A stretch of 44,408 nt of DNA from positions 1 to 44,408 of the forward strand of contig NZ_CALMGQ010000166.1 of the NCBI RefSeq assembly GCF_937863595.1. Reading direction: 5' to 3'. A model generated the notes under the pieces. That model had not been told where the DNA came from. It worked only from the letters and a program-made list of their open reading frames with translations, and made no database searches. The DNA comes from an uncultured Cytophaga sp. (lineage in GTDB: Bacteria; Bacteroidota; Bacteroidia; Cytophagales; Cytophagaceae). Both the position numbers and the translations under genes were made by a program. Position 1 is the first letter of the stretch; the number at the start of each line of letters is the position of its first letter. Shown here in pieces: positions 34,769-44,392 of the stretch.

Positions 34769-35785
34769 ATGGCAACTAAAGCTCCTGCACTTCATAAAAT
34801 TCTTGTTATACAAACGGCATTTATTGGGGATGCGATTTTAGCAACGGCCTTATTAGAAACCCTTCATGCATCTTTACCTCATGCATCTATTGATTTGTTG
34901 GTACGTAAAGGAAATGAATCGCTGTTTTCAAATCATCCATTTTTACATGAAGTATTGATTTGGGATAAGAAGGGAAGTAAGTACAAAAACTTAATGTCAT
35001 TACTTTCAACCATTCGCACTTCAAAATATGATCTTGTTATAAACTTACAGCGCTTTGGCGCAACAGGTTTACTCACTGCTTTTTCTGGCGCCAAAATGAC
35101 TGTGGGCTATGATAAGAATCCATTTTCTTTTTTGTTTACGAAAAAGTTTCCGCATCAGTTAGATAAAGGCTTACATGAAGTTGATCGCAACAATACCTTG
35201 GTAGATTGGTTTGCATCAAGTATAAAACGTCAACCAAAACTTTATCCATCCGCAGAACAGTACAAAAAAATAGAAGCGTTTGCAGCCCAGCCGTATATAT
35301 GTGTTGCACCTAATTCGGTGTGGTTTACCAAACAATATCCCGAACATAAATGGATCGAATTTTTGCAAGCAGTACCGAAACACCTGGTCGTTTATTTATT
35401 GGGTGCACCTGGCGATGCAGCGAGTTGCGCTCGAATACAAGCGGCTGTACAAACCAATTCACATATTGAAGTGCTTGCAGGAAAATTATCGTTTTTAGAA
35501 TCGGCTGCTTTAATGGAAAATGCTACGATGAATTATGTAAATGATTCGGCACCGATGCACATCGCATCGTCCATGAATGCGCCGGTAGCTGCAATCTTTT
35601 GTTCCACTGTACCGAGCTTTGGCTTTGGTCCACTGTCGGATCAATCATTCAATATTGAGACAACTGAAAAACTAAGTTGCAGACCGTGTGGATTGCATGG
35701 TTACAAAGCCTGTCCGGAAGGGCATTTTAAATGCGCCGAAGGGATTGAGAAGGAGCAGCTGTTGAGCTTAGTTGCGAGGCTCTAG
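34769..35785 (+). CDS. GT9 family ADP-heptose:LPS heptosyltransferase-like
   Basis: ATG 34769 (MATKAPALHKILVIQTAFIGD) gives 338 residues; TTG 34739 would add ten. The N-terminus QTAFIGDAILATALLETL is the GT9 signature. Later motifs are VINLQRFG, then VAPNSVWFTKQYP for the nucleotide-sugar side, LLGAPGD and YVNDSAPMHIASSMNAPVAAIFCST, all typical of WaaC/WaaF-type enzymes. Such enzymes add heptose to the inner core of LPS at the cytoplasmic face. The exact sugar acceptor is unknown. The C-terminus carries several Cys (SCRPCGLHGYKACPEGHFKC), common in this group. It ends within a seven-base repeat block. Confidence 0.9.
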   Translation: MATKAPALHKILVIQTAFIGDAILATALLETLHASLPHASIDLLVRKGNESLFSNHPFLHEVLIWDKKGSKYKNLMSLLSTIRTSKYDLVINLQRFGATGLLTAFSGAKMTVGYDKNPFSFLFTKKFPHQLDKGLHEVDRNNTLVDWFASSIKRQPKLYPSAEQYKKIEAFAAQPYICVAPNSVWFTKQYPEHKWIEFLQAVPKHLVVYLLGAPGDAASCARIQAAVQTNSHIEVLAGKLSFLESAALMENATMNYVNDSAPMHIASSMNAPVAAIFCSTVPSFGFGPLSDQSFNIETTEKLSCRPCGLHGYKACPEGHFKCAEGIEKEQLLSLVARL

Positions 35786-35802
35786 TTACTAGGTACTAGA
35801 CG
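35782..35802. repeat. Seven-base-phased repeat overlapping the GT9 stop codon
   Basis: CTAGTTA, CTAGGTA, CTAGACG in phase. The first unit contains the TAG stop of the GT9 gene. Similar short words (AAAGTGT, AAGGTGT) follow to about 35960. Confidence 0.5.
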
Positions 35803-36144
35803 AGGAAAGGTGTAGCGTTAACGGTCGAAGTGTAAAGTGTAGTGGCAGCTGCTGTATCAAGTTTGGCGTATAACGGTTGATGGTTTGTAGGATATGGTGA
35901 AATGTTTTAATCCTCAATGAATAGGAAAGAGTAAAGTGAGTGTAAGGTGTAGTTGGTAGATTAACGTCGTCGAGGTTTAAAACCTCGACGACGTTTGTTA
36001 TTTAGTCTGAATCAGAATTTTAGAATCGTTAAGATCATTTCTTTCCTACAATTCAAAAAAAAACAAAAGGTCAAACCAATATTTTATCAATCTCGGTTAA
36101 ACGAGATCTTGACTAATCCTTAAATCCATTAATCCTAATTCAGA
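35803..36144. other. Gap with filler words and one strong hairpin
   Basis: No gene seen. It has GTG/AAG-rich filler to 35960, then a hairpin of 14-16-bp arms at 35963-35995 (AACGTCGTCGAGG against its complement, around TTTAAAA) with a short T-rich tail. From 36002 comes an AT-rich part with the inverted octamer GTCTGAAT/ATTCAGAC and AATCC words 8 bp apart at 36115-36135. Confidence 0.5.
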
Positions 36145-36182
36145 CAAAAAAAATGGTAAACACATTTCTGTATTTACCATTT
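36145..36182 (-). terminator. Terminator of tRNA-Thr copy 1
   Basis: On the minus strand, a stem AAATGGTAAA / TTTACCATTT (plus 36151-36160 and 36173-36182) lies directly after the tRNA and is followed by a run of T. The second tRNA copy has the matching structure. Confidence 0.8.
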
Positions 36183-36186
36183 TAAG

Positions 36187-36259
<73 letters not shown>

Positions 36260-36278
36260 CTTTACCCGTTAGGGAGTG

Positions 36279-36308
36279 CAAATATAAGAACGTTTTTTAT
36301 AAAATCAA
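36279..36308 (-). promoter_or_regulatory. Bacteroidota-type promoter of tRNA-Thr copy 1
   Basis: On the minus strand TTG (36306-36308), a spacer of exactly 19 bp and TATATTTG (36279-36286), matching TTG-N19-TAnnTTTG. It lies 20 bp before the tRNA. The second copy has the same boxes and spacing. Confidence 0.8.
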
Positions 36309-36469
36309 TGGCTGAATAAAAAAGAAGGCATGTTTTTATTCACATCTAATTTTTTGTGTATTTGATTAAGTATGTAGGATTACACCATGTTGTTGACATG
36401 CAGAATAAAGCATACAATATTTTAATCCGTTTGTTCTAGTAAACAGCAGTATTAATATTCTTATTTACA

Positions 36470-37050
36470 ATAATATCGCCCCACTGAGGTTTAAAATATA
36501 TCATCAAAGATCAGTGGGGTGTTGGCTGAAAAAGCCGAACCTTTGCGAAAAGTTATTTGTTGGCCAATAGATTTTCTACCCGCTCATTATAGGTTTTTAA
36601 AGATATATTATGTGAACGCCTTTGGCGTTGCGCCTATATTATGGTTTGGATTATATTCTTTCTACAATAATATCACCCCGTTGGGGTTGAAACTGTATCA
36701 TCAAATAGCAGTTGGTTGTTGGCCAGAAAAGGCGCAACAACGGGTTGATCAGTGGTTGAGATATAAAGCCTAAGTGAATCTTGCGCTAGCTAAAGTAACA
36801 TAGATAGAGCGGCGGGAAAAAGCCGAACCTCGTGCAGTTTTGGTGTTAGCTTTGAGGGTATTCAGAATGTGTTCGCACTTAAACGTGCTAACCACGGGAT
36901 GAAAATTTAAACAATTAACCCCATCGGGGTGGCATTTTTATAGAATGATGTTTCATTACAAAATAAAACGCACGGAGCTCCGTATAGGAGCGACCATCTT
37001 GCTCTAGCCAAAGTATCATCATAGAATAGCGGGTGGTTTTTGTGTCACAA
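36470..37050. repeat. Degenerate interspersed palindromic repeats between the two tRNA-Thr genes
   Basis: Related units built on a CCCC-GGGG palindrome recur: ACAATAATATCGCCCCACTG (36470), ACAATAATATCACCCCGTTG (36663), then in the other orientation AACCCCATCGGGGTGG (about 36918). Shared tails are TATCATCAAA..AGCAGT, GAAAAAGCCGAACCT (36528 and 36816) and TAGCTAAAGTAACATAGA / TAGCCAAAGTATCATCATAG. Also present is GGAGCTCCGTATAGGAGCGACC. They look like REP-like elements. An 84-codon open frame over them (36519-36773) is rejected. Family name not known to me. Confidence 0.5.
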
Positions 37051-37068
37051 ACCATGGTGAGGGCGGTT

Positions 37069-37096
37069 ACACTCTAAACTCTACACTTTACATTAA
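37069..37096. repeat. Seven-base-phased repeat before tRNA-Thr copy 2 terminator
   Basis: ACACTCT, AAACTCT, ACACTTT, ACATTAA in phase. Confidence 0.45.
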
Positions 37097-37109
37097 ATAA
37101 AACAAGTAC

Positions 37110-37147
37110 AAAAAAAAATGATAAACACATTTCTATGTTTATCATTT
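37110..37147 (-). terminator. Terminator of tRNA-Thr copy 2
   Basis: On the minus strand AAATGATAAA / TTTATCATTT (plus 37116-37125 and 37138-37147), followed by a long T run. The sequence is almost that of copy 1, differing at compensated positions in the stem (G-C to A-T). Confidence 0.8.
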
Positions 37148-37151
37148 TAAG

Positions 37152-37224
<73 letters not shown>

Positions 37225-37243
37225 TTCTTTCCCTAAGGGAGTG

Positions 37244-37273
37244 CAAATATAAGAACGTTTTTTTTCTTTGCAA
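37244..37273 (-). promoter_or_regulatory. Bacteroidota-type promoter of tRNA-Thr copy 2
   Basis: On the minus strand TTG (37271-37273), 19-bp spacer, TATATTTG (37244-37251). Spacing is identical to copy 1, while most of the upstream spacer half differs, which highlights the conserved boxes. Confidence 0.8.
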
Positions 37274-37415
37274 TAGCTTCATCAAAAAAAAGCAATAAAT
37301 ATTTATCAACCTGTTGAAAACTTTAGGTTTTTACTATGTCCTTAAACTCGCTAAACAGGCAGATTTTCACTATCTTGTATCGTTAATTTAAAGAATAAAT
37401 ATCTACAATAGAATT

Positions 37416-40010
37416 ATGTCGGATCAACCTATTTCGGGCGGAACAAATATCATCCCAATTAACATTGAGGATGAAATGAGAGGTGCTTACATCGATTATT
37501 CCATGTCTGTTATTGTTTCAAGAGCATTACCAGATGTACGGGATGGTTTGAAGCCTGTTCACCGCCGAGTGTTGTATGGTATGGAAGATTTGGGTGTGCA
37601 TTATAACAAAGCCCATAAAAAATCTGCCAGAATTGTTGGGGAAGTATTGGGTAAGTATCACCCACATGGTGACTCCTCTGTATACGATACCATGGTTCGT
37701 ATGGCTCAACCTTGGTCCTTGCGCTATCCAATGGTAGACGGACAAGGAAACTTTGGTTCTGTCGATGGAGATTCACCTGCTGCGATGCGTTATACCGAAG
37801 CTCGTTTGAAGCGAATTGCGGAAGAAATGCTAGGCGATATCAATAAAGATACCGTTGATTTCCAATCTAACTTTGATGATTCCCTTCAAGAACCAACGGT
37901 ATTACCCGCTAAAGTTCCCAACTTATTAATAAATGGTTCTTCTGGTATTGCCGTAGGTATGGCAACCAACATGGCGCCACACAATATTACAGAAGTGATC
38001 GATGGTATTATTGCTTACATCGAAAACAATGAAATTACCATTCCTGAATTGATGGTGCATATAAAAGGCCCAGATTTTCCTACTGGAGCAACTATTTATG
38101 GCTACCAAGGTATTCGTTCAGCTTTTGAAACGGGTAGAGGACGTATTGTACTTCGTTCGCGTTCAACCATTGAGACGACACCAACAGGAAAAGAACAAAT
38201 CATTGTATCAGAAATTCCATATCAGGTGAATAAAGCCGCCATGATTGAGAAAATCGCTGCAATGGTAAATGAAAAGAAAATTGAAGGCATTAGTGATATC
38301 CGCGATGAATCGGATAGAGACGGGATGCGTATCGTTTTCGATTTAAAAAGAGATGCAATCGCAAACGTTGTATTAAACAACTTATTTAAATATTCTCAGT
38401 TACAATCTTCTTTCAGTGTAAACAACGTGTGTTTGGTTAAAGGTCGCCCGATGACCTTGAACTTGAAAGAAATGATTGAGTACTTTGTAGAACACCGTCA
38501 TGATGTTGTTACTCGTCGTACTGAATATGAATTAAAAGAAGCCGAGAAAAGAGCCCATATTTTACAAGGGTATTTAATTGCCTTAGATCACTTAGATGAA
38601 GTCATTAAATTAATTCGTGAATCCCGTGATCCAGAAGCTGCTCGTATTGGCTTGATGACAAGTTTTGGCATGTCTGAAATTCAAGCAAAAGCTGTATTGG
38701 ATTTAAGATTACAACGTCTTACGGGGATGGAGCGTGATAAAATCATCAAAGAATACGATGAAATCATGGCATTAATTGGTCGTTTGAAAGACATTCTTGC
38801 AAGTGTAGAATTAAGAATGCAAATTATCAAAGATGAATTGAATGAAATGAAAGAACGTTACGGCGATGCACGTAGATCTGACATTGTTCACGCATCGGAT
38901 GATATCAATATTGAAGATATGATTCCGGAAGAGCAAATGGTAATTACCATTTCGCATGAAGGATATTTGAAACGTACCGCTTTAACAGAATACAGAACAC
39001 AAGGCAGAGGTGGCGTTGGATCAAAAGGTGCAGGTTCGAAAGAATCGGATTATACCGAACACTTATTTGTTGCATCAACCCATAATTACTTGTTGTTCTT
39101 TACAGAATTTGGTAAAGTATTTTGGTTGAAAGTATATGAAATCCCTGAAGGAGGTAAGACTACCAAAGGTCGTGCGATTCAGAATGTTATACAAATTGAA
39201 CCAGGTGATAAAGTACGTACCGTTATCAATGTGAAAACATTGACAGACGACGATTACATCAATAACAATTTCTTAGTAATGTGTACTGAAAAAGGTACCA
39301 TTAAGAAAACAACGCTTGAAGCATATTCAAGACCACGTACAGGCGGTATCAATGCAATTACTATTCATGAAGGCGATCGTTTGTTGGATGTGAAAATGAC
39401 ATCTGGTAGCGATGAGTTGGTTATTGCCTTACGTTCGGGTAGAGCCATTCGTTTCAACGAAAGCAAAGTTCGTCCAATGGGTAGAACTGCATCGGGAGTG
39501 AAAGGTGTTTCATTGGCGAATGATCAAGATGTGGTTGTTGGTTTGGTTGCGATTAGTTCTCCAGATACAACCTTATTGGTAGTATCTGAAAAAGGATACG
39601 GAAAGCGTTCAGACATAGAAGATTATCGTGTTACAAACAGAGGCGGTAAAGGTGTTAAAACCTTAAATATCTCTGAAAAAACAGGTAATTTGGTAAGTAT
39701 CTTGGGCGTAAACGATCAATATCAAATCATGATCATCAATAAATCAGGTATAACCATTCGTATGGCGGTTTCTGATTTACGTGTCATGGGTAGAGCAACG
39801 CAAGGTGTTCGCTTGATAAAGATCCAAGAAGGAGATGCGATTGCTTCGGTAGCGAAGTTTGAATTTACAGATATTATCGACGAAGAAGGTGAATTAGCAA
39901 AACCAGATGAAGCAGATGTTATTCTTGCTGAAGATGGAGAGACTGAAGAAGCGGAAGACGAAACAGAGGATGAAAGTCCGGAAGATTCGACGGAAGAAAC
40001 ACCAGAATAG
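37416..40010 (+). CDS. gyrA: DNA gyrase subunit A
   Basis: The 864-residue protein is full length. GyrA cuts and rejoins DNA in the A2B2 gyrase. The catalytic tyrosine is Y126 (AMRYTEARL). The winged-helix region [24 protein letters not shown] has S87 and D91 at the positions of E. coli S83 and D87, so no common quinolone-resistance change is seen. The C-terminal pinwheel carries a GyrA-box-like segment ([10 protein letters not shown]) and several GKG/GRA blade motifs. The last ~35 residues are an acidic Glu/Asp-rich tail after [10 protein letters not shown], longer than usual in many bacteria. A hairpin terminator follows. Confidence 0.98.
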   Translation: MSDQPISGGTNIIPINIEDEMRGAYIDYSMSVIVSRALPDVRDGLKPVHRRVLYGMEDLGVHYNKAHKKSARIVGEVLGKYHPHGDSSVYDTMVRMAQPWSLRYPMVDGQGNFGSVDGDSPAAMRYTEARLKRIAEEMLGDINKDTVDFQSNFDDSLQEPTVLPAKVPNLLINGSSGIAVGMATNMAPHNITEVIDGIIAYIENNEITIPELMVHIKGPDFPTGATIYGYQGIRSAFETGRGRIVLRSRSTIETTPTGKEQIIVSEIPYQVNKAAMIEKIAAMVNEKKIEGISDIRDESDRDGMRIVFDLKRDAIANVVLNNLFKYSQLQSSFSVNNVCLVKGRPMTLNLKEMIEYFVEHRHDVVTRRTEYELKEAEKRAHILQGYLIALDHLDEVIKLIRESRDPEAARIGLMTSFGMSEIQAKAVLDLRLQRLTGMERDKIIKEYDEIMALIGRLKDILASVELRMQIIKDELNEMKERYGDARRSDIVHASDDINIEDMIPEEQMVITISHEGYLKRTALTEYRTQGRGGVGSKGAGSKESDYTEHLFVASTHNYLLFFTEFGKVFWLKVYEIPEGGKTTKGRAIQNVIQIEPGDKVRTVINVKTLTDDDYINNNFLVMCTEKGTIKKTTLEAYSRPRTGGINAITIHEGDRLLDVKMTSGSDELVIALRSGRAIRFNESKVRPMGRTASGVKGVSLANDQDVVVGLVAISSPDTTLLVVSEKGYGKRSDIEDYRVTNRGGKGVKTLNISEKTGNLVSILGVNDQYQIMIINKSGITIRMAVSDLRVMGRATQGVRLIKIQEGDAIASVAKFEFTDIIDEEGELAKPDEADVILAEDGETEEAEDETEDESPEDSTEETPE

Positions 40011-40045
40011 TCAAAATAAAATACTTTAAATAAATACGTTAAGCG

Positions 40046-40082
40046 CAAAGCCATAAACCATAACTATAGGTTTGTGGCTTTG
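40046..40082 (+). terminator. Terminator of gyrA
   Basis: CAAAGCCATAAACC (40046-40059) pairs with GGTTTGTGGCTTTG (40069-40082), with one G-U pair, around ATAACTATA. Weak T tail. Confidence 0.65.
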
Positions 40083-40215
40083 TTGTAAATAAGAAGATTT
40101 TATCATTCGGTTTACGTGATTTTCTAGTGTTACCACTAAAAAAACAAGATCAAAATCTCGAAATAGGTAAATCTTTACAGCATTGATTCTATTTACCCAA
40201 AAACGCATTCAATAT

Positions 40216-41346
40216 ATGAGCCGCTTTCTTACATTCATTCTTATCGTTATTTCTACCATTTCTGTTCACGCGCAAAATGCTTCATTGACCAATGCCATTT
40301 TGTATTATAATGATGGTAATTTGGTAAAAGCAAAGGAAGAAATTGACAAAGCAGCTGTCAATGAAAAAACGATTTCGATACCTAAAACGTGGTTTTACAA
40401 GGGTGTTATTTATAAAGATGTATATGAAATATCTGCAGCTGAAGGACAAACGGAGAATGTTTCAGCCTTAAATAAATCTACGGAAGCTTTTCAAAAGGTG
40501 TTTACGTTCGAAAAAGTATCGTCTGAGTTTACTGAAAAATCTACGGACGAATTAGATGAAATCTGGAGAATATCCATAAACAGGGGAGTGAAATTGTATC
40601 AAACAGAAAAGTATATTGAATCTATCACTGATTTTGAACGTGCACAACGCATTAAGTCTGCAGACACAACAGCTTATGTATATGCCTTGTATGCAGCCAA
40701 TGAATTGGACAGTACAACCTTATTACAAAAATATGCATCCAAATTACTAGACTTAAATTATACCAGTGAAAGCGTATATTATATCGAAATTGGGGATTTA
40801 ATGAACCGAAGTTTATTGGATAGTGCACTTGTTACCTCCAATACAGCATTAGGCAAATACCCACAAGATGTAGCATTAAAGACCCAACAAACGGAGCTTT
40901 TAGTAAAGTTGAATAAAGGGCAAGAAGCAATTGAAAATTTAAAAGCACTATCAGCCAAAAATCCCAAAGATGTTCAGTTGTTGTTGAATATTGGTTCCCA
41001 GTATAGCAATTTGAATGATGAAGTACATGCTGAGACCTATTATAAAAAAGTAATCGCATTGGATTCTACCAACTACATTGCAAATTTTAATATGTCTGCT
41101 TATAGTGTAAACCGTGCCTTAGTTACAGTAGATAAAATTCTTGCCTTCGATAACGAAAAGCATAAAACAAATAGATCGTATTTTCCCAACCCAGAAACTG
41201 ATCCATTACGCATCGCATTGCGAAAAGAACTTGAAACGGCAAAAAAGTTTGCGAATAAAGCGAAAGTCAGCAATGCGTCAGAACAGAAAAATGTGACTGC
41301 TGTCCTGGAGAATGTTACGTCGATGGAAGAACGATTTTTGAAGTAG
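40216..41346 (+). CDS. Exported TPR-repeat protein
   Basis: ATG 40216 gives MSRFLTFILIVISTISVHA-QN, a clear signal peptide, and 376 residues; TTG 40183 only adds a leader. The mature protein is helical with TPR units: NAILYYNDGNLVKAKEEIDKA, GVKLYQTEKYIESITDFERAQ, NTALGKYPQDVALKTQQTELL, then LLLNIGSQYSNLNDEVHAETYYKKVIALD. No enzymatic domain seen. Probably a periplasmic scaffold or adaptor; the partner is unknown. It lies about 200 bp after gyrA behind that gene's terminator, so it has its own promoter. The C-terminus (about 350-376) is Lys/Ala-rich and coiled-coil-like. Confidence 0.82.
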   Translation: MSRFLTFILIVISTISVHAQNASLTNAILYYNDGNLVKAKEEIDKAAVNEKTISIPKTWFYKGVIYKDVYEISAAEGQTENVSALNKSTEAFQKVFTFEKVSSEFTEKSTDELDEIWRISINRGVKLYQTEKYIESITDFERAQRIKSADTTAYVYALYAANELDSTTLLQKYASKLLDLNYTSESVYYIEIGDLMNRSLLDSALVTSNTALGKYPQDVALKTQQTELLVKLNKGQEAIENLKALSAKNPKDVQLLLNIGSQYSNLNDEVHAETYYKKVIALDSTNYIANFNMSAYSVNRALVTVDKILAFDNEKHKTNRSYFPNPETDPLRIALRKELETAKKFANKAKVSNASEQKNVTAVLENVTSMEERFLK

Positions 41347-41380
41347 GGGATTGGGCTAAAGAATTGTATTATTTATACTC

Positions 41381-41401
41381 TCAAGGTTTTGAAAACCTTG
41401 A
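41381..41401. repeat. 21-bp palindrome after the TPR gene
   Basis: TCAAGGTTTT, central G, AAAACCTTGA. It lies in the gap between two convergent genes and may end transcripts, but no T tract follows. Similar in style to the GTCGAGGTTTAAAACCTCGAC hairpin at 35963. Confidence 0.5.
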
Positions 41402-41430
41402 AGGTATTTTCAAAGTGATTAGCCAACACA

Positions 41431-41877
41431 TTAATCTATAAAATACCGCACGGTTTCGGGATCATTCAAGGACAGTCGGATGTGAACGGTACCAAAATGT
41501 TGCAGTACAATTTTATTCTTTAATGCTTTAGTTAAAGAACGATACAAAACTGATCCCGATATTTTTTCTGGGAAAATCAATCGAATATTCCAAAGACCTA
41601 AACAATCAAGTAAAGCAAGATTAACCCCCATCATTTGTGACTCATTTAATAGATGGGCAGGCGGGAAACATTCTTCAGCTATACCAATAATGGCATGCAC
41701 CGTTTCTGCAGCATCTACATTCACATATGGAACTCCATCAATCATGAAGCCCTCAATATCATCTTCCCATTGATTTACGGTTTGTTCGGCCTTATCCATA
41801 GAGTCAAAAAGGTCTTCCATTAATTGATTGATATACGTTTCCATTCTAGCTGGTTTGAATTCGTTTTTAAAAATCAA
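41431..41877 (-). CDS. Conserved-looking hypothetical protein
   Basis: I recognise no family. The 148 residues (137 from the internal ATG at 41844, METYINQLMEDLFDSMDK) have no signal peptide or membrane segment. The first half is acidic and helical, and the second half mixes strands and helices (NIRLIFPEKISGSVLYRSL, then HIRLSLNDPETVRYFID at the end). It looks like an intact cytoplasmic protein: codon use matches neighbours and no stops interrupt. It is convergent with the TPR gene and is the last gene before the CRISPR array. No link to CRISPR is visible. Confidence 0.6.
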   Translation of the reverse strand: MIFKNEFKPARMETYINQLMEDLFDSMDKAEQTVNQWEDDIEGFMIDGVPYVNVDAAETVHAIIGIAEECFPPAHLLNESQMMGVNLALLDCLGLWNIRLIFPEKISGSVLYRSLTKALKNKIVLQHFGTVHIRLSLNDPETVRYFID

Positions 41878-42260
41878 ATGTATTCATTCTTTAGTTTAAA
41901 CGGTAGGGATGAACGTTAACATATGTTACTATTTTTCAATTATTTATCGGAAAAAAGGTTTATGTGCTTGAATAATCTTTAAGCGTGGGTTAAGGTTGAT
42001 GGATTGAATACCTATGAAAAATGATGATTGTCCGGAAACGGAATTTTTTTTTTTGATGAAAGGAAAATTGTACGTGGATGGAAGAGTGACTCAAAAGTAG
42101 GGAAGAAGTTAATAAAAAATTAATCTGTAACGTCGGAGTCCATCGACAGATCAGGCCGCTTCCATGTATTACCACAGATTAATTTTTGTAAAGTTAAAGG
42201 ATTTTTTTGAAAACTACTTGGTGGCATTATTAGTATTCAAATAGAATATGACTATTGGAC
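41878..42260. other. AT-rich gap left of the CRISPR array, with one inverted repeat
   Basis: No gene supported. It holds an 11-T run (42044-42054) and an inverted repeat ATTAATCTGT (42119-42128) / ACAGATTAAT (42174-42183) separated by 45 bp, then an AT-rich stretch up to the first repeat. If the array is transcribed leftward this is its trailer; if rightward, its leader. Confidence 0.5.
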
Positions 42261-44392
42261 ATTTCAATTCCGCGATGGTGCGATTAAGAGTCACTGAATT
42301 CATGTTGAATGTACTTGCGTGTTTTAATTTCAATTCCGCGGTGGTGCGATTAAGAGATGAATAATCAGGGAAATACTTCGCATACTCCCAAGCATTTCAA
42401 TTCCGACATGGTGCGATTAAGAGCGTATTATTTCGCATTTAACACAAAAGTACGACGTATTTCAATTCCGACATGGTGCGATTAAGAGTTAAAATCACCT
42501 CCATTATAACATACGTATACCTGATTTCAATTCCGACATGGTGCGATTAAGAGCTCAACTACTTATGTAGAAGGCACTGATTATACAATATTTCAATTCC
42601 GACATGGTGCGATTAAGAGGTAAGCTCTGCAACTAGTTCCTCTATAACATTGTCATTTCAATTCCGACATGGTGCGATTAAGAGTTTCTTTTGTTTCAAT
42701 AGCCTGTACTGTTAAGTCATATTTCAATTCCGACATGGTGCGATTAAGAGGCGAAGACTTAGTAGAATCAATCGAATCTGTAACGTATTTCAATTCCGAC
42801 ATGGTGCGATTAAGAGATGGCAACAGAAGTAGAGGTAATTAAGTTTGAAGGATTTCAATTCCGACATGGTGCGATTAAGAGTTACATAACCACCATTACT
42901 TACTGTACCAATATCCGATTTCAATTCCGACATGGTGCGATTAAGAGCTTCGTTAGTAATATCATTTAATGTTTTTTCTGAATATTTCAATTCCGACATG
43001 GTGCGATTAAGAGAACAGACGAAGGGGGCACGAAATTAGACGCTACAAATTTCAATTCCGACATGGTGCGATTAAGAGTCCTTATTCGTAGCAGGTCTGA
43101 ACCGGTACGTATTGTATTTCAATTCCGACATGGTGCGATTAAGAGGTTTGAAACAGTTAAGACTCAAACCGTGCTACGCTGATTTCAATTCCGACATGGT
43201 GCGATTAAGAGATTATCAAAAATGGCGAACTGGTGCAGACGTTGGAAATTTCAATTCCGACATGGTGCGATTAAGAGACCCAACGCGTGCGCCATATATT
43301 GCCCTTTGCAAATTTCAATTCCGACATGGTGCGATTAAGAGCTTAATTTGCCCCCTGCAAGGCGCATAAGTTCTTCTATTTCAATTCCGACATGGTGCGA
43401 TTAAGAGCATAGTTGAAATGATGTACGAAGAAGCTGGGTATTATTTCAATTCCGACATGGTGCGATTAAGAGATACTGAAGTAAACGAACGCTGCGACTG
43501 CCAATGCATTTCAATTCCGACATGGTGCGATTAAGAGAAGAATGCCGAACCCTATCCTATCTGATTTTTCTTTGTATTTCAATTCCGACATGGTGCGATT
43601 AAGAGGAGACAGTATCGTTTGCAAGTTCTTAACTAAATTATTTCAATTCCGACATGGTGCGATTAAGAGACTCAAACCCAAATACATTAGCTGTTAATGC
43701 CAAATTTCAATTCCGACATGGTGCGATTAAGAGTGAAATTCCAATTAAAGAAATATTTTCCTTTTTATATTTCAATTCCGACATGGTGCGATTAAGAGAC
43801 TTTAAAAGAATTGTCTTTTCAATTGTATGCACTATTTCAATTCCGACATGGTGCGATTAAGAGGTGCTGAAAATCTGACTAACGGCGAAAAGTTAGGCAT
43901 ATTTCAATTCCGACATGGTGCGATTAAGAGCAGAGCCATGATACATGCTGTCTTACCCATGCGAAATTTCAATTCCGACATGGTGCGATTAAGAGTATGA
44001 TTGATAACCCGTAGCCAGCCAAATATGCAAAATTTCAATTCCGACATGGTGCGATTAAGAGGTTTGTGCCATCTATTTTAAGCGATAGAGGTAAAATATT
44101 TCAATTCCGACATGGTGCGATTAAGAGAGATGTACCGACAGCAGTAAGCAATAGGGCAATTTTATTTCAATTCCGACATGGTGCGATTAAGAGTTATAAT
44201 GCTTTTGCGATTGTAGAAGATGCAAGCGAATTTCAATTCCGACATGGTGCGATTAAGAGTCTTATTTAATGGTGCAGTGAAAAAGTCTTTTAATGATTTC
44301 AATTCCGACATGGTGCGATTAAGAGTGCGTCTAGCTTTTGGGTACTATTATCTATATTTGATATTGCAGTTTTGATATGGTACGAATAAGAG
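42261..44392 (-). CRISPR. CRISPR array, 32 repeats plus one degenerate repeat, no cas genes in window
   Basis: A 30-bp repeat starting ATTTCAATTCCGACATGG and ending TGCGATTAAGAG recurs every 64-68 bp. Repeats 3 to 32 (42394 to 44325) are identical. Repeat 1 (42261-42290) and repeat 2 (42327-42356) differ by 2 and 3 bases near position 13-15. Repeat 33 (44363-44392) has about 7 mismatches. The 32 spacers are 34-38 bp and appear unique by eye. The reverse complement of the repeat ends ATTGAAAT, like the 8-nt handle of class 1 (I-B or III) crRNAs, so transcription on minus is likely; this is inference. cas genes may lie beyond the right edge. The short open frames inside are artefacts. Confidence 0.97.

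Noticed and set aside
36519..36773. 84-codon plus-strand ORF between the tRNA genes
   Set aside because: It translates the interspersed palindromic repeats (NNITPLGL-type phrases); no signal of a real protein.
37674..37688. Possible quinolone-resistance change in gyrA
   Set aside because: S87 and D91, the equivalents of E. coli S83 and D87, are the susceptible residues.
41990..42175. 61-codon minus-strand ORF left of the CRISPR array
   Set aside because: It crosses the 11-T run and the inverted repeat; composition is not protein-like.
42790..44269. Several short ORFs inside the CRISPR array
   Set aside because: They are translations of the repeat (FQFRHGAIK, FNSDMVRLR) joined by spacer codons.
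42261..44392. Self-targeting spacers against genes of this window
   Set aside because: None was noticed by eye, but no systematic search was possible.
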